Shown here: positions 62,759 through 63,368 of the stretch, in pieces
Position numbering within the stretch: position 1 is the stretch's first letter
Layout of the letters: every line of letters begins with the position of its first letter
Source of the DNA: Chryseobacterium sp. SC28
GTDB lineage: Bacteria; Bacteroidota; Bacteroidia; Flavobacteriales; Weeksellaceae
Direction: 5' to 3'
Length of the DNA stretch: 63,368 nucleotides
Assembly (NCBI RefSeq): GCF_003932955.1
Contig: NZ_QOVY01000015.1
Span: 1 to 63,368, forward strand
The notes under the pieces: model-generated
The model's input: the letters and a program-made list of their open reading frames with translations, nothing else
What the model was told of the DNA's origin: nothing
Database searches by the model: none
Program-made: the position numbers and the translations under genes

Positions 62759-63139
62759 TTAAATTATTTTGATGGTATCGGGCTCGTTTACATCCAGTCG
62801 GTCGAGCAATGTCTGAATATTTTCCAAATCTTTCAAAACTTTGTTATATGATGCTCTGGCATAGTCTGAAAATGAGGAAGTTATTTTGCGGTCATCAATT
62901 TTTGTCGAAATATTGGTTGCCGGTTTTTGTGCTATTTCATCTTCGTAATTTTCCAAACATTCGTCGATGATTTTTCTTTTTTTCTTGCAACTGGTTTTTT
63001 TTCTCAATTTCTGTAGAGAACTTATCAGATAAGGGCTGTCATTATAAGGATCAACGTAATCTGCCTTTTCCGCCTCTTCATTATAGATTGGATAAATTGT
63101 ATGACTACTTGTTTTCGAAAAATTTTTATTAAAAATCAT
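62759..63139 (-). CDS. Hypothetical protein (126 residues)
   Basis: This charged, mostly helical protein is not recognised. It has a lysine-rich stretch (LRKKTSCKKKRKII) in the middle and a helical C-terminus (VLKDLENIQTLLDRLD). No signal or membrane segment is seen. It lies about 120 bases before the right-hand IS982-like element and 166 bases upstream of the GH3 gene, on the same strand. Coding status is moderately supported by the length of the open frame. Confidence 0.5.
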   Translation of the reverse strand: MIFNKNFSKTSSHTIYPIYNEEAEKADYVDPYNDSPYLISSLQKLRKKTSCKKKRKIIDECLENYEDEIAQKPATNISTKIDDRKITSSFSDYARASYNKVLKDLENIQTLLDRLDVNEPDTIKII

Positions 63140-63255
63140 GATTGATTAAGTGGTTAAGTTTTAAATGCATATTAAGAATTGTCTAATTTTTCCACATCAA
63201 TTTGCAGACCAAGCTTTTTTGAAGTCGTGTGCGAATAAAAAAATAATACTATCCT

Positions 63256-63368
63256 AACCTGTTGTGCATTTAGGAATTAAATAAAAAAGAGATTGTTCAA
63301 TTGGATAGAAATCCGTATATTTAATTGATTATCAAATAATTAAATAAATGAACAATCTTACTCAAAAC
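63256..63368 (+). mobile_element. 5' end of an IS982-family insertion sequence (partial)
   Basis: The terminal inverted repeat AACCTGTTGTGCATTTAGGA (63256-63275) is the exact reverse complement of 94-113. A transposase frame starts at 63348 with MNNLTQN, which matches from memory the N-terminus of flavobacterial IS982-family transposases, and runs off the window. It has the same orientation as the element at the left edge. Confidence 0.72.

Noticed and set aside
1-63368. The whole window as a composite transposon
   Set aside because: The cargo is mostly core metabolism and housekeeping (arg, pyr, pheS, gcvT, tamB), so a 63-kb transposon is improbable; contig ends at repeats explain the edges more simply.

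Overview
The window reads as a chromosomal stretch of a Flavobacteriia member, most like Chryseobacterium or a close relative. Evidence: promoters of the Bacteroidetes TAnnTTTG type sit in front of many genes, Shine-Dalgarno sequences are absent, the arginine pathway uses a Bacteroidetes-type N-acylornithine carbamoyltransferase, there is a BatC/BatD pair and a TamB/lipidated TamA-like (TamL) pair, and outer-membrane lipoproteins are frequent. Assignment is from protein family recognition, not from a database search.

Layout. (1) 1-430: the 3' end of an IS982-like element has cut into an IS1-type transposase gene. (2) 590-9445: a complete arginine operon (GNAT acyltransferase, argG, argC, argD, argF', argB, argE, argH). 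Most of its wider gaps carry copies of one dispersed intergenic repeat. (3) 9543-15952: an Lrp/AsnC regulator on the opposite strand, then pyrB, carA, a four-helix-bundle (S23-like) gene and carB. Carbamoyl phosphate from CarAB feeds both ArgF' and PyrB, so arginine and pyrimidine synthesis lie in one block. In front of pyrB there is a short leader ORF whose stop codon touches an intrinsic terminator, an arrangement like the E. coli pyrBI attenuator. (4) 16086-25735: mixed genes: Ada-type DNA repair, a HipA-like kinase with DUF3037, nitronate monooxygenase, DUF4268, PnuC, an amino acid permease, an SPFH protein and an ABC-2 exporter. (5) 25926-29266: batC, batD, marC and a small membrane protein. 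(6) 29309-37217: pheS, YceI, an orphan ABC ATPase, YjdM/PhnA, gcvT, a lipoprotein glutathione peroxidase, a FkbM methyltransferase and a polysaccharide flippase. (7) 37340-44612: AraC regulator with aldo/keto reductase (two direct repeats 21 bp apart between them), an SDR lacking the usual catalytic residues, DUF2971, a thioesterase, a serine hydrolase and an OmpA-like lipoprotein. (8) 44871-47242: a multicopper oxidase fused to a CopB-like barrel. Its signal peptide lies in a different frame, joined at a canonical A AAA AAG slippery heptamer. (9) 47405-57690: an AAA ATPase/VWA pair, then tamB-tamL. (10) 57712-63139: a PAS histidine kinase, a small ORF, a GH3 beta-glucosidase and an unknown protein. 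(11) 63256-63368: the 5' end of an IS982-like element in the same orientation as the one at the left edge.

The most interesting items are the pyrB leader/attenuator, the multicopper oxidase frameshift site, the unusual specificity residue (Val90) of ArgF', the AraC-type operator, and the repeat family confined to the arg operon. No tRNA, rRNA or CRISPR array was seen.
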